DNA of 64,000 bases, taken from positions 310,001 through 374,000 of the forward strand of contig NZ_JAGKJK010000004.1 of NCBI RefSeq assembly GCF_020329435.1, given 5' to 3'. Source of the DNA: Bradyrhizobium hereditatis. GTDB taxonomy: Bacteria > Pseudomonadota > Alphaproteobacteria > Rhizobiales > Xanthobacteraceae. The notes below the pieces were generated by a model. That model ran no database searches. It was not told the DNA's origin and saw only the letters and a program-made list of their open reading frames with translations. Shown here piece by piece: positions 55,455 through 64,000 of the stretch (the stretch's first letter is position 1; each line of letters starts with the position of its first letter). The position numbers and the translations under genes were made by a program.

Positions 55455-57248
55455 TCAAACGCCGGCTACCGATGCCCAGATCTCAGCCAGCTTGCGCCTC
55501 GCCCTCTGCATGCGCGTCAGCGGCGCGACCACTTCCTCTTCTTCCGGCAACCGCAGGCCGACCACATTGACCCGTCCGCCGCCGATATTGCGTGCGACCA
55601 GCACGATGGGATCCAGCGCCAGTTCGGCGCCTTCCTTCGGCGCATGGTCGAGGTGAATGTCGAAATAATCCGCCAGCGTCAGCTTCGCCTGCTCTTCCGC
55701 GACGGAAACGCCGTAGATATCAGCCAGTTCGCCGAGCGTGTGCTCGCCTGACACCATGAAATCGCCGAGCAGATGCGGATCGGGCGCCGAGCTTGGCGCC
55801 ATGTCGACGAAGAAGCGATCCAGCGCCTCGGCCTTTTCCGGCGGCGCCAGCAGATAGAGATAGTCTCCGGCAGCCACGGGGTCGGCCTCCGCGGGCGAGA
55901 GAATTCGCTCGTCGCGGATCACAAGCGTCGGCTTTGACCAGGACGGCAGCAGACCGCGTCGGAAGTAGAGGCTCTTTGGCCGCACCGGATAACCGACCAG
56001 TTGCTGCTCGAGCTGGCCGGGCAGGTCGAGCTCGACGCGTCGCGGACCGCGGTCGGAGCGCGGCAGCGCCACATGCAGCCACCGCGCCGCCGGCGCCAGT
56101 GTCCAGCCCTGCAGCAACAGCGAGATGATGACGACGACAAAGGCGACGTCGAAATAGAGGTAGGCCTTCGGCAATCCAATCAGCATCGGGATCGAGGCGA
56201 GAAAGATCGCGACCGCGCCGCGCAGGCCGGTCCAGGCGATGAAGATTTTTTCGCGCCAGTTGAAGCGGAACGGCACGAGGCACAGGATCACCGCAAGCGG
56301 CCGCGCCGCCAGCATCAGCACCAGCGCCACGATCACCGCCGGCCCCACGCTGTCCAACAGACGCTGCGGCGACGAGAGCAACCCGAGCAGCACGAACATC
56401 ACGATCTGCGCCAGCCAGGTCGCGGCATCGAGAAAGGTGATCACCGAATTATGCGCGCGGGTCGGCCGGTTGCCGACAATGATGCCGGCGAGATAGACCG
56501 CGAGGAAGCCCGAGGCATGTGCGATCTGCGCCATGCCGAAAATCACCAGGGCGGCCGTCGTGACAAAGGGCGCATGCAACCCCTGCGGCAGCGCCATGCG
56601 GTTCAGCGCCAGCACCACCACCCGGCCACCGATCACTCCGACGAAGGCACCGAGCAGGCCTTCGCGGGCGAGTTCGAATGCGACATGTCCGGGTGAGCTT
56701 TTGCCGATCGAAATGAACTCCACCAGCATCAGCGTGAGGAAGATCGCGAACGGATCGTTGGTCCCGGACTCCGCTTCCAGCGTTGCCCCAACCCGGGGCC
56801 GCAGCCGCAGGCCCTGCGTATGCACGAGCAGAAATACCGCCGCCGCGTCCGTAGATGCCACGACGGCGCCGACCAGCAAGGACTCGGTCCAGTTCAGGTC
56901 GAGGACGTATCTGGCAGCCGGCGCGGTGATGAGCGCGGTCAGCAGCACGCCGATCGTCGCCAGCACCATGGAGGGCGCCAGCACCGTACGAATGCTTTGA
57001 AACCTGGTCCGTAGGCCGCCATCGAACAGGATCAGCGCCAACGCCACCGACCCCACCAGATAGGTAGTGCGGACGTCATCGAAGCTGAGCTGGCCCGGCC
57101 CGGCATCCCCAGCCAGCATGCCGATCAGGAGAAACACCAGCAGCAGCGGCGCCCCGAACCGCAGCGCGAGCAGGCTCGACAGGATGCCCGCCATCACCAG
57201 AACGGCGCCCAGGAAGATGGCGATGCTAACCGAGTCGAGAGAAGCCAT
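55455..57248 (-). CDS. potassium/proton antiporter (CvrA/NhaP2 type)
   Basis: 597 residues. Twelve to thirteen helices (~5-385) of the CPA1 type: LLLVFLLIGMLAGDAGPGQ, ALALILFDGGLRTRF, VASTDAAAVF (the Asp-containing transport motif) and ESGTNDPFAIFLTLMLVE. Cytoplasmic RCK/TrkA_C-like (~400-480) and CorC-like (~500-580) domains follow. It exchanges K+ for protons in ion and pH balance. ATG 57248 has a perfect GGAGG site; the frame to 57269 is not used. It is divergent from the mechanosensitive channel gene, an osmotic-stress pairing. Confidence 0.92.
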   Translation of the reverse strand: MASLDSVSIAIFLGAVLVMAGILSSLLALRFGAPLLLVFLLIGMLAGDAGPGQLSFDDVRTTYLVGSVALALILFDGGLRTRFQSIRTVLAPSMVLATIGVLLTALITAPAARYVLDLNWTESLLVGAVVASTDAAAVFLLVHTQGLRLRPRVGATLEAESGTNDPFAIFLTLMLVEFISIGKSSPGHVAFELAREGLLGAFVGVIGGRVVVLALNRMALPQGLHAPFVTTAALVIFGMAQIAHASGFLAVYLAGIIVGNRPTRAHNSVITFLDAATWLAQIVMFVLLGLLSSPQRLLDSVGPAVIVALVLMLAARPLAVILCLVPFRFNWREKIFIAWTGLRGAVAIFLASIPMLIGLPKAYLYFDVAFVVVIISLLLQGWTLAPAARWLHVALPRSDRGPRRVELDLPGQLEQQLVGYPVRPKSLYFRRGLLPSWSKPTLVIRDERILSPAEADPVAAGDYLYLLAPPEKAEALDRFFVDMAPSSAPDPHLLGDFMVSGEHTLGELADIYGVSVAEEQAKLTLADYFDIHLDHAPKEGAELALDPIVLVARNIGGGRVNVVGLRLPEEEEVVAPLTRMQRARRKLAEIWASVAGV

Positions 57249-57464
57249 GAACCTCCGCAATCGTCGCAAATACTTGCAATTGCATCCTTATCGTTGCCAC
57301 AGTTGAACGCCAACCCATTTCTGCGACGGTGGCAATGTGCCCTACTTTGAGGGCTTAACTGACAGCGCCGGCCCATGTATCGATGGTCCGCCCGCCCCGT
57401 TTGTGGAAATCTGCCCACAGCTCGAATAAAATTTGCCTGCGCTCCGCCCGACGAGATTTTGCCG

Positions 57465-58778
57465 ATGGACATGGCCCCGAAGGAAATCATCGAGTTTCTG
57501 CAATCGACTGCGCGATCGGTCGGTGCAGAGGTCACCTCGCCCTGGTTCTATCTGCAGTTTGGGCTGATCCTGACCGCCGCCGGCATCGCCTATGCGGCGG
57601 ATGCGGCGATCCGCGCGCGGGTCGACATGACGTCGCTGGCGATGCGTTGGCCGCTGCCGCTTCGGCATTTCGTCCGCGTGCTGGTCGGCAGCGCGTCGAC
57701 CGCGGTGTTCGCGGTCCTGGTGATCGCCGAGCGTATCACGATGTATCACCTGACGTGGCCAAGCCGCAGCTATCTCCTGATGGTCGCCGCCAAGCTGGCG
57801 CTGGCGTGGCTCGTGATCCGGCTCGTGACCTCGGTGATCCGCAATGCCTTCATCGTCAAGCTCGTATCGATAACGGCGTGGTTCGTCGCGGCGCTGAGCA
57901 TCATTGGCCAGCTCGAGCCGGCAGCGGAAACGCTCGACTCGTTTGCGATCGAGATCGGTGGCTTGCGGCTGACGCCGTTGCTTCTGATCAAGGCTGGCGC
58001 ATTGTTGATCGCGGCGCTGTGGCTGACCAACATCGCCGCCAACTTCATCGAAAGCAGGATTACCCGCGCCAGCGACCTGACCCCGTCGGTTCAGGTGCTG
58101 CTGGTCAAGATTATCCGCATCGGCCTGATGGTGGTGGCGATCGCCATCGCGCTCGGTGCGGTCGGCATCAATCTGTCGGCGCTGGCGGTCTTTACCGGCG
58201 CGGCCGGCGTCGGCATTGGTCTCGGCCTGCAGAAGATCGTCGCCAACTTCATTTCAGGTATCATCCTGCTGGCGGACAAATCGGTGAAACCCGGCGACCT
58301 CGTCACCATCGGCGACAATTCAGGGCGAATCAGCGCGATGAAGACGCGCTATATCTCGGTTGCGGCGGGCGACGGCCGCGAGTTCCTGATCCCGAACGAG
58401 GATCTGGTGACCCAGAAGGTCGTGAACTGGACCTATACCGACAAGAACACGCTGGTGAAGGTGCTGTTCAGCACCAATTACGATGCCGATCCGCGCGTCG
58501 TCTGCAAGCTGGCGATCGATGTCGCGGCGGCCGCCCCGCGTGCCATCAAGAACAAGCCGCCGAACTGCATCATCACCGAATTCGCCGAGGCCGGCATGAA
58601 GTTTTCGCTGACCTTCTGGATCGGCGATCCCGACGGCATGGACAATGTGAAGAGCGACGTGATGCTGGCGCTGTGGGACGCCTTCAAGCGCGAGGGCATC
58701 CGTGTTCCCTATCCGGTCCGCGAAATCCGTGTCCGCGGTGCGCTGCCGGTCGAGCCCGTCGTGGAAGTTTCCGGCTAG
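57465..58778 (+). CDS. MscS-family mechanosensitive ion channel
   Basis: 437 residues. Several N-terminal helices (~25-230), then the MscS core: the pore helix ALAVFTGAAGVGIGLGLQKIVANFISG with glycine-alanine packing, the beta domain KPGDLVTIGDNSGRISAMKTRYISV and the C-terminal alpha/beta domain ending in IRVRGALPVEP. It opens on membrane tension in hypo-osmotic shock. The start is ATG 57465 or 57471; the frame from 57375 adds 30 unlikely residues. Divergent from the K+/H+ antiporter gene. Confidence 0.93.
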   Translation: MDMAPKEIIEFLQSTARSVGAEVTSPWFYLQFGLILTAAGIAYAADAAIRARVDMTSLAMRWPLPLRHFVRVLVGSASTAVFAVLVIAERITMYHLTWPSRSYLLMVAAKLALAWLVIRLVTSVIRNAFIVKLVSITAWFVAALSIIGQLEPAAETLDSFAIEIGGLRLTPLLLIKAGALLIAALWLTNIAANFIESRITRASDLTPSVQVLLVKIIRIGLMVVAIAIALGAVGINLSALAVFTGAAGVGIGLGLQKIVANFISGIILLADKSVKPGDLVTIGDNSGRISAMKTRYISVAAGDGREFLIPNEDLVTQKVVNWTYTDKNTLVKVLFSTNYDADPRVVCKLAIDVAAAAPRAIKNKPPNCIITEFAEAGMKFSLTFWIGDPDGMDNVKSDVMLALWDAFKREGIRVPYPVREIRVRGALPVEPVVEVSG

Positions 58779-58894
58779 ATGCAAGCCTTTTATGGCAAGC
58801 CAGCGGTCCAACCTCGGCTTGCACTGACCGTTTCGATCATTAAATTAGACCTTCAAATCAACCCTTTGCCGCTCTCACCGAAGCATGACCGCCC

Positions 58895-59719
58895 ATGAGC
58901 TATATTGAAGCGACCGAGACCTCGTTGCGAAAGACCGGCCAGATCAAGCTGCATGGCGCGAGCGGATTTGCCGGCATGCGCAAGGCGGGCGCGCTGGTCG
59001 CCAAATGCCTCGATGAGCTCACCGATGTCGTCAACGCGGGCATTCCGACGTCGCGGATCGACGAATTCGTCCGGGACTTCGCCTTCAGCCATGGCGCCTA
59101 TCCGGCGACGCTGATGTATCGGGGCTATCGCTACTCGACCTGCACCTCGATCAATCACGTGGTCTGCCACGGCATGCCCGGCGACCGCGCGCTGAAGGAA
59201 GGCGATATCGTCAATATCGACGTCACCCTCATCGTGGACGGCTGGTACGGCGATTCCAGCCGCATGTATGTGATCGCGCCGATCGCGCGGAAAGCCGAAC
59301 GGCTGATCGAAGTTACCTATGAGGCCATGATGCGCGGCATCGCCGCGGTGAAGCCCGGCGCCACCACCGGCGACATCGGTCATGCCATCCAGAGCTTCGT
59401 CGAGCTGCAGGGCATGAGCGTGGTGCGCGATTTCTGCGGCCACGGCCTCGGGCGCATGTTCCACGATGAGCCCAACATCATCCATATTGGCCGGCCCGGC
59501 GAAGGCGTGATGCTCAAGCCCGGCATGTTCTTCACCATCGAGCCGATGATCAATCTCGGCAAGCCGCATGTGAAGATCCTGTCCGACGGCTGGACCGCGG
59601 TGACGCGCGACCGCTCGCTGTCGGCGCAGTTCGAGCATTCGGTCGGCGTGACCGCGACCGGCGTCGAGATATTCACGCTGTCGGAGCGCAACGGCGAGAA
59701 GCCGTACGTTACGACGTAG
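58895..59719 (+). CDS. map: methionine aminopeptidase, type I
   Basis: 274 residues; removes N-terminal Met from new proteins. Metal ligands visible: NIDVTLIVDGWYGDSSRMY (two Asp), GHGLGRMFHDEPNI (His), FFTIEPMI (Glu) and FEHSVGVT (Glu). The HNVVCHG-type His appears as NHVVCHGMPGD. ATG 58895 starts it after a GCCC leader with a weak ribosome site. Single gene followed by an SMP-30-like gene with a 34-base gap. Confidence 0.96.
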   Translation: MSYIEATETSLRKTGQIKLHGASGFAGMRKAGALVAKCLDELTDVVNAGIPTSRIDEFVRDFAFSHGAYPATLMYRGYRYSTCTSINHVVCHGMPGDRALKEGDIVNIDVTLIVDGWYGDSSRMYVIAPIARKAERLIEVTYEAMMRGIAAVKPGATTGDIGHAIQSFVELQGMSVVRDFCGHGLGRMFHDEPNIIHIGRPGEGVMLKPGMFFTIEPMINLGKPHVKILSDGWTAVTRDRSLSAQFEHSVGVTATGVEIFTLSERNGEKPYVTT

Positions 59720-59753
59720 CCGATCGGCGCCTCCCCCGGGCAGGAAGCTGGCA

Positions 59754-60713
59754 ATGACGACGGCAGAAGGCCACCGTCTGGCGGGCCTTGTTGCGGTCGG
59801 TCTCATCGCATGCGCCGCTTTTCTCACAGGCCCGAGCGTTTCGGCCGAGGGCCCTCTGTTCACGAGCATGAGGATCACGCCGGAGGGCGAATATACGCCC
59901 GGCATCGAAGGTCCCGCCGTCGACGCGTCAGGCAATCTATATGTCGTAAATTTTCAGCGTAGCGGAACGACCGGCAAGGTTGCGTCGGGCGGGCAGCAAT
60001 CCGAACTCTTCACGTCGCTTCCTGCAGGCAGCATCGGCAACGGCATTCGCTTCGACCGCGACGGACGGATGTTTATCGCCGATTTCAAGAAGCACAACAT
60101 CTGGGTCATCGAACGCGGCGACACCACGCCGCGGGTCTACTTTCATTCCGATCGCTTCAACCAGCCGAATGATCTGGCGATCGCGGCGGACGGCACGCTC
60201 TATGCCAGCGACCCGCGATTTGCTTCGCCCTCGGGCGGACAGATCTGGCGGATCACCCGCAGCGCGGACGGCAAGGGGCGGGGCGAGGTGATGTCGAGTA
60301 CCAGACGTCTCGGCGTGACCAACGGCCTAGATCTGAGTCCGGACGGCGCGACGCTTTACGTCAGCGAGTCGAATTCGCGAGAGGTCTGGGCCTATCGGAT
60401 CGACGGCAGCAAATTGCTCGATCCCAGGCTGGTCACGCGGTTCGCGGATTTCGAGGTCGACGGCCTGAGGACCGATGTCAACGGCCGGATTTATCTTGCC
60501 CGGCCTTCAGCCGGCACGATCGCCATAATCGCACCCGATGGATCGCTGGAGCGTCAGGTGCTGGTACTGGGAAAGCAGCCGACCAATCTCACCTTTGGCG
60601 GCCCCGACGGCAGAACCGTGTTCGTGACCCAGAAAGAAGGCCGTTTCATCGAGGCGTTCCGTGTTGACCGTCCCGGCCGCGAGCCGTGTTTGCAAATGCC
60701 TCGCGTGTGCTGA
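59754..60713 (+). CDS. SMP-30/gluconolactonase-like beta-propeller protein, exported
   Basis: 319 residues. An N-terminal signal or anchor (~10-30: VAVGLIACAAFLTGPSVSAEG) is followed by repeated propeller blades: GPAVDASGNLYVVNFQRSG, IRFDRDGRMFIADFKKHNI, NDLAIAADGTLYASDPRF and NGLDLSPDGATLYVSES. It fits the SMP-30/gluconolactonase/LRE family, which are Ca-dependent lactonases; here substrate is unknown. The C-terminal end is short. ATG 59754 is accepted on the signal peptide. It lies 34 bases after map. Confidence 0.86.
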   Translation: MTTAEGHRLAGLVAVGLIACAAFLTGPSVSAEGPLFTSMRITPEGEYTPGIEGPAVDASGNLYVVNFQRSGTTGKVASGGQQSELFTSLPAGSIGNGIRFDRDGRMFIADFKKHNIWVIERGDTTPRVYFHSDRFNQPNDLAIAADGTLYASDPRFASPSGGQIWRITRSADGKGRGEVMSSTRRLGVTNGLDLSPDGATLYVSESNSREVWAYRIDGSKLLDPRLVTRFADFEVDGLRTDVNGRIYLARPSAGTIAIIAPDGSLERQVLVLGKQPTNLTFGGPDGRTVFVTQKEGRFIEAFRVDRPGREPCLQMPRVC

Positions 60714-60882
60714 AAGGTCAAAATCCGTCTCCCGATGGTCCTGCCGCACCGCGGTACCTCGCCTTGTCATTGAGCTGCAATGGCACCGGAATATCCCGGG
60801 GGGCGCGGGGTAGCATCTAGCGCGAGCCCTTCGGAACGCACCACTCTGGCGGGCAAGAAAATCAAGCAAGGGAGCAAGGGCA

Positions 60883-61842
60883 ATGTTCGAAATTTCACGT
60901 CGCGATCTGGTCCTCGGGAGCACGGGGGCAGCGCTCGTTTTCGGCCTCAAAGGACCGGTTTCGTTCATCGGCGCGGCGCATGCGCAACGCGCCGCCGACA
61001 GCCTCAAATTCAAGGTCGGCGACATCGAGGCCTTCAGCCTGCATGAGGGCAGTGTCGAGCGCGCCGCCACTGAGGGAATGATCAAGAACGCCTCGCTTGA
61101 CGACATCAAGAAGGCGCTGACGGCTGCCGGCATCAACCCGGACAAGTTCGAAAATCCCTTTACCGTCACCGCGATCCGGACCGGCGGCAAGGTCGTACTG
61201 TTCGACACCGGTTTTGGCGGCAATGGCCCTGCGACAGTTGGCAAGCTCGCCGACAACATGAAAGCGGCGGGTCTCGATCCCGCCACGGTCTCCACGGTCG
61301 TGATCTCGCACTTCCATCCCGATCACATTTCAGGGCTGTGGGTGAAAGAAACCAACGCGCAGGTTTTCCCGAATGCGGAAATCCTGATGCCGGAGGTGGA
61401 GTACAAGTTCTGGACCGATCCGGCACTGGTTGAAAAGATGCCCGAGACCATGCGCCCCCTCGTCAAGCGGATCCAGGCAACTTTCCCGACCTGGAAGAAC
61501 ATCAAGCAATACAATGACGGCGCCGACCTCGCGCCCGGCGTCAAGGCGATTGCCACGCCCGGCCACACCGTCGGCCACATGTCGTTCCTGGTCGCTTCGG
61601 GCGGGCAGCAGCTGTTCATCCAGAGCGATGTCACCGGCATGCACCAGCTGTTCGTGCGCAATCCCGGCTGGTTCTCGTCGTTCGATGCCGACGGGCCCAA
61701 GGCGGAAGCCACGCGCCGCGCTTTCTTCGATCGCGTGATCGCGGAAAAGGGCATGATCGCCGGCTATCACTTCGGCTTCCCGAATGTCGGCACGTTGACA
61801 AAAGACGGCAACGGCTATGCGTTCGCGGCCGTGAAGGCCTGA
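60883..61842 (+). CDS. MBL-fold metallo-hydrolase with Tat-type signal
   Basis: 319 residues. The N-terminus ISRRDLVLGSTGAALVFGL is a twin-arginine signal, cleaved near AHAQ (residues ~33-35), so the enzyme is likely exported folded. Zinc motif SHFHPDHISG (HxHxDH), a later His in TPGHTVGHMSF, Asp in SDVTG and a final His in GYHFG complete the metal site. Best resembles quorum-quenching or generic beta-lactamase-fold hydrolases. ATG 60883 follows AGCAAGGGCA. It is preceded by a 169-base gap with no named feature. Confidence 0.9.
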   Translation: MFEISRRDLVLGSTGAALVFGLKGPVSFIGAAHAQRAADSLKFKVGDIEAFSLHEGSVERAATEGMIKNASLDDIKKALTAAGINPDKFENPFTVTAIRTGGKVVLFDTGFGGNGPATVGKLADNMKAAGLDPATVSTVVISHFHPDHISGLWVKETNAQVFPNAEILMPEVEYKFWTDPALVEKMPETMRPLVKRIQATFPTWKNIKQYNDGADLAPGVKAIATPGHTVGHMSFLVASGGQQLFIQSDVTGMHQLFVRNPGWFSSFDADGPKAEATRRAFFDRVIAEKGMIAGYHFGFPNVGTLTKDGNGYAFAAVKA

Positions 61843-61953
61843 TCGCAGGCAAGAATTGAAATGAAGGCGCCGCGCTGTGTGCGACGCCTTTTCTTCAGAT
61901 GCTGCCGCACTTTAGAGTTGCAAAAGCTCGTAGGCACGGCATGGTTACGGCCG

Positions 61954-62667
61954 ATGCCTGCCAAGACCAGCAATTCCCCGGATCAATCCACCGAGACGCC
62001 GCATTATCACGGCCACCGCGAGCGCCTGCGCGAGCGCTTCTATGCGGCCGGGCCGGAGGCGCTGAGCGATTATGAACTGTTGGAGATGGCGCTTTTCCCG
62101 GCCCTGCCCCGCCGCGACACCAAACCGCTCGCGAAAGCGCTGCTGAAAAAATTCGGCTCGTTCGCCGAAGTCATTCACGCGCCGGTGGCGCGCTTGCGCG
62201 AGGTCGACGGTATCGGCGAGGCCTCGGTCAACCAGATCAAGCTGCTGGCAGCCGCCGCGAACCGCGTCGCCAAGGGCGAGATCAAGCGCAAGATCGCGCT
62301 ATCGTCCTGGAATGACGTGATCGACTATTGCCGGACCGGGATGGCGTTTGCCGACAAGGAGCAGTTCCGCCTGCTGTTCCTCGACAAGCGCAATCAGTTG
62401 ATATCAGACGAAATCCAGCAGACCGGCACCGTCGACCACACCCCGGTCTATCCGCGCGAGGTGATCAAGCGCGCGCTCGAACTGTCGGCGACCGCGCTGA
62501 TCCTGGTGCACAACCATCCCTCGGGCGATCCGACGCCCTCGCAGGCCGACATCCACATGACCAAAGCGATCATCCAGATCGCCACTCCCCTCGGCATTTC
62601 CGTGCACGACCACATCATCGTCGGCAAGAACGGACATGCGAGCCTGAAGGGGCTAAAGCTGATCTAG
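61954..62667 (+). CDS. radC: RadC family (JAB/MPN domain) protein
   Basis: 237 residues. An N-terminal HhH-like domain ([37 protein letters not shown]) precedes a JAMM metalloprotease-like domain with [16 protein letters not shown] carrying HxH and Asp. RadC is named for DNA repair but its biochemical role is unproven. The start is ATG 61954; the frame open from 61861 adds 31 cysteine-rich residues unlike the family. Single gene. Confidence 0.93.
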   Translation: MPAKTSNSPDQSTETPHYHGHRERLRERFYAAGPEALSDYELLEMALFPALPRRDTKPLAKALLKKFGSFAEVIHAPVARLREVDGIGEASVNQIKLLAAAANRVAKGEIKRKIALSSWNDVIDYCRTGMAFADKEQFRLLFLDKRNQLISDEIQQTGTVDHTPVYPREVIKRALELSATALILVHNHPSGDPTPSQADIHMTKAIIQIATPLGISVHDHIIVGKNGHASLKGLKLI

Positions 62668-62892
62668 CCTGCCGCTACCGCTCAATGGTCGCCTATTCCC
62701 AGCGGACCAGCAGGTACCGCGGCGCGGCAAGACCTCGCACAGATTGCCACCGACAACGAAGATCAGGTGAAATCAGGTGATCGCAACGGCCGGTTGCGCT
62801 AGTATCCAGGTGTCGAATATCCCGCGCCGCGCCCTGTCGCGCTGAGGGGCCGACAGATTACGTCGGATTGGTTTTCGCACCGGAGGACCGTC

Positions 62893-63468
62893 ATGACCAG
62901 CTCTTCAGACACGGTAAATACCCCTCAGGCCGGCTCGGATACGGCGCCGCTACGCGCCAAGTGGGGCTGGATCGTCGCGCTCGGCGTCACCTATGTGATC
63001 GCCGGGTTCATCGCGCTCGGCAGCGTCGCGCTGGCAACCTTCGTCAGCGTTCTCGTCGTCGGCGTGATGATGATCATCGCCGGCGTCGCCGAGGTGATTA
63101 GCGCCTTCCAGATCAAGAGCTGGGGCAAATTCCTGCTCTGGGCCCTGCTCGGCGTGCTCTACATCTTCGCCGGCTTCGTGACGTTCCAGAATCCCCTGCT
63201 TGCCGCAGTGCTCCTGACTCTCATTCTCGGCGCAGCGCTGGTGGTCTCGGGCATCACGCGAATCGTGCTGGCCTTCAGCATGAAGCGGGAAACGCCCTGG
63301 ATCTGGGTGGCGCTATCAGGTGTGATCACGCTTTTGCTCGGCGTGCTGATCCTGCTGCGCTGGCCAGTGTCGAGCCTTTATATCCTCGGCCTGTTCCTCG
63401 GCATCGACCTTATCATGGCCGGCGCTGGCTGGATCGGACTCGGCCTCGGTTTGCGCCGCGCGCGCTGA
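62893..63468 (+). CDS. HdeD family membrane protein (DUF308)
   Basis: 191 residues with six hydrophobic helices in pairs, separated by short Gly turns (VALGVTYVIAGFIALGSVAL; LLGVLYIFAGFVTFQNP; ITLLLGVLILLRWPVSSLYILG). This is the HdeD acid-resistance layout, often found near envelope stress genes. The exact function is unknown. ATG 62893 follows CACCGGAGGACCGTC, a strong ribosome site. The next small gene starts 58 bases on and may share the transcript. Confidence 0.9.
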   Translation: MTSSSDTVNTPQAGSDTAPLRAKWGWIVALGVTYVIAGFIALGSVALATFVSVLVVGVMMIIAGVAEVISAFQIKSWGKFLLWALLGVLYIFAGFVTFQNPLLAAVLLTLILGAALVVSGITRIVLAFSMKRETPWIWVALSGVITLLLGVLILLRWPVSSLYILGLFLGIDLIMAGAGWIGLGLGLRRAR

Positions 63469-63526
63469 GGCGTGGTTGGCGGACTGCCGCGGCGCAGTCG
63501 CTTGATCGACGAAAAGGAGGCGCCCC

Positions 63527-63748
63527 ATGCGCTGGATCTACCTCGCCGTGATCATTCTGTTCCTCGCTGCGACCAGTATCTTCGCGCTGCAGAACCTCGA
63601 GGCCGCGACGATGTCTTTCCTCGGCTCAAATATCCGGGTGCCGCTCGCGCTGCTGATCGCCGTCGCCTACCTGCTGGGCGCGGCCACCGGCGGCAGCCTG
63701 TTCGCGTTGCTGCGTCGATCTTACGAGGGGTCTAGAGGGACCTCCTGA
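63527..63748 (+). CDS. small LapA-like (DUF1049) membrane protein
   Basis: 73 residues with two transmembrane helices (~2-20 IYLAVIILFLAATSIFALQN; ~40-62) and a short basic tail. The Q-N segment after helix 1 (ALQNLEAATMSFLGSNIRVPLAL) is typical of DUF1049/LapA proteins, which in other bacteria assist LPS assembly. GGAGGCGCCCC precedes ATG 63527. It closes the HdeD pair. Confidence 0.85.
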   Translation: MRWIYLAVIILFLAATSIFALQNLEAATMSFLGSNIRVPLALLIAVAYLLGAATGGSLFALLRRSYEGSRGTS

Positions 63749-63835
63749 ATGGAGCGTCGTTTCGTCTCCGACCGGCGATAATCGCGAATCATTTATGGCA
63801 TTGTCGGCACACTCATCGCACTCGTTGCGACGTCA

Positions 63836-64000
63836 TTAATGCGGGGCCATGTGCCCAAGCCATGCCGTGAGTCTCGATCTTTCCCTGACCAAGCCATCCT
63901 GATTGAAGTGGTGAACACAAAAGTGCGCCCATGAATCTTCGAACGCCATTTCCATGTCACCTGTGACCGACGTGGTACCCAGCCCGATTTCTGCATAGGT
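63836..64000 (-). CDS. possible partial gene entering from the right edge
   Basis: A minus-strand frame is open from base 64000 to TAA at 63836-63838 (54 codons, C-terminal end ERSRLTAWLGHMAPH). Aromatic and His-rich composition (FEDSWAHFCVHHFNQDG) makes it protein-like, but no family is recognised and the start lies outside the window. A different minus-strand frame over the same bases (63793-63996) is probably spurious. Low confidence. Confidence 0.3.
   Translation of the reverse strand, partial: TYAEIGLGTTSVTGDMEMAFEDSWAHFCVHHFNQDGLVRERSRLTAWLGHMAPH

Noticed and set aside
57383..58843. 486-codon frame overlapping the mechanosensitive channel gene
   Set aside because: It is a shifted frame rich in Arg and Gly with no helices; the MscS frame carries the conserved pore and beta domain.

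Overview
The window looks like a chromosomal segment of an alphaproteobacterium of the Bradyrhizobium / Nitrobacteraceae type. The evidence is high GC with strong third-position G/C, protein sequences that read as Bradyrhizobium-like orthologues, a ChvI-ChvG / HPr kinase / EIIA / HPr cluster near pckA, alphaproteobacterial marker families (DUF2865, exported clan AA aspartic protease), and many short intergenic inverted-repeat elements. The genus is inferred from memory of the families, not from a search. I saw no rRNA, tRNA, CRISPR array, prophage, integrase or transposase.

Layout. 1-6.6 kb: 3' part of an Lrp/AsnC regulator, a DUF1772-like membrane protein, phosphomannomutase/phosphoglucomutase, a MntA/HepT nucleotidyltransferase-HEPN toxin-antitoxin pair, an exported aspartic protease and the HrpB helicase, which carries an in-frame repeat insertion. 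6.7-15 kb: UDP-glucose dehydrogenase, an acyltransferase, DNA polymerase I with a degenerate proofreading site, a LysE exporter flanked by two related repeats, a glutathione S-transferase and PyrE. 15-22 kb: a DUF2865 protein, small hypotheticals, glycogen phosphorylase, a thioesterase and arginase.

22-32 kb is the regulatory core. PckA (gluconeogenesis) lies downstream of an exported TPR-CHAT protein. A HugZ-like protein is divergent from ChvI-ChvG, followed by HprK, EIIA and HPr with stop/start overlaps. No sugar permease is present, so this is a regulatory PTS: envelope sensing (ChvG), HPr phosphorylation and central carbon flux are wired together. A perfect FNR/FixK-type box lies upstream of pckA.

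32-46 kb: SDR, membrane glycosyltransferase, LepA, a MazE/PemK toxin-antitoxin pair with a perfect palindrome in front, MFS transporter, acyl-CoA dehydrogenase-like flavoprotein, a basic histone-like protein, RDD and DUF1801 proteins, a PAS-GGDEF-EAL phosphodiesterase and an FAD monooxygenase. 46-55 kb: a tripartite-tricarboxylate binding protein, MepA endopeptidase, a Spy-like periplasmic protein, the modABC molybdate transporter, IlvD, a type III CoA transferase with a GrdB-like partner, and dodecin. 55-64 kb: K+/H+ antiporter, MscS-type channel, methionine aminopeptidase, an SMP-30-like protein, a Tat-exported metallo-hydrolase, RadC, HdeD and a small LapA-like protein.

At least five short-repeat families (called A to F here) fill the gaps. 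They account for many spurious open frames and for wrong upstream starts, for example at the glutathione S-transferase. Most genes are ordinary housekeeping or accessory genes. The observations most worth following are the loss of PolA proofreading residues, the exported CHAT protein beside the ChvIG/PTS cluster, the anaerobox upstream of pckA, the repeat inside hrpB and the GrdB-like/CoA-transferase pair.
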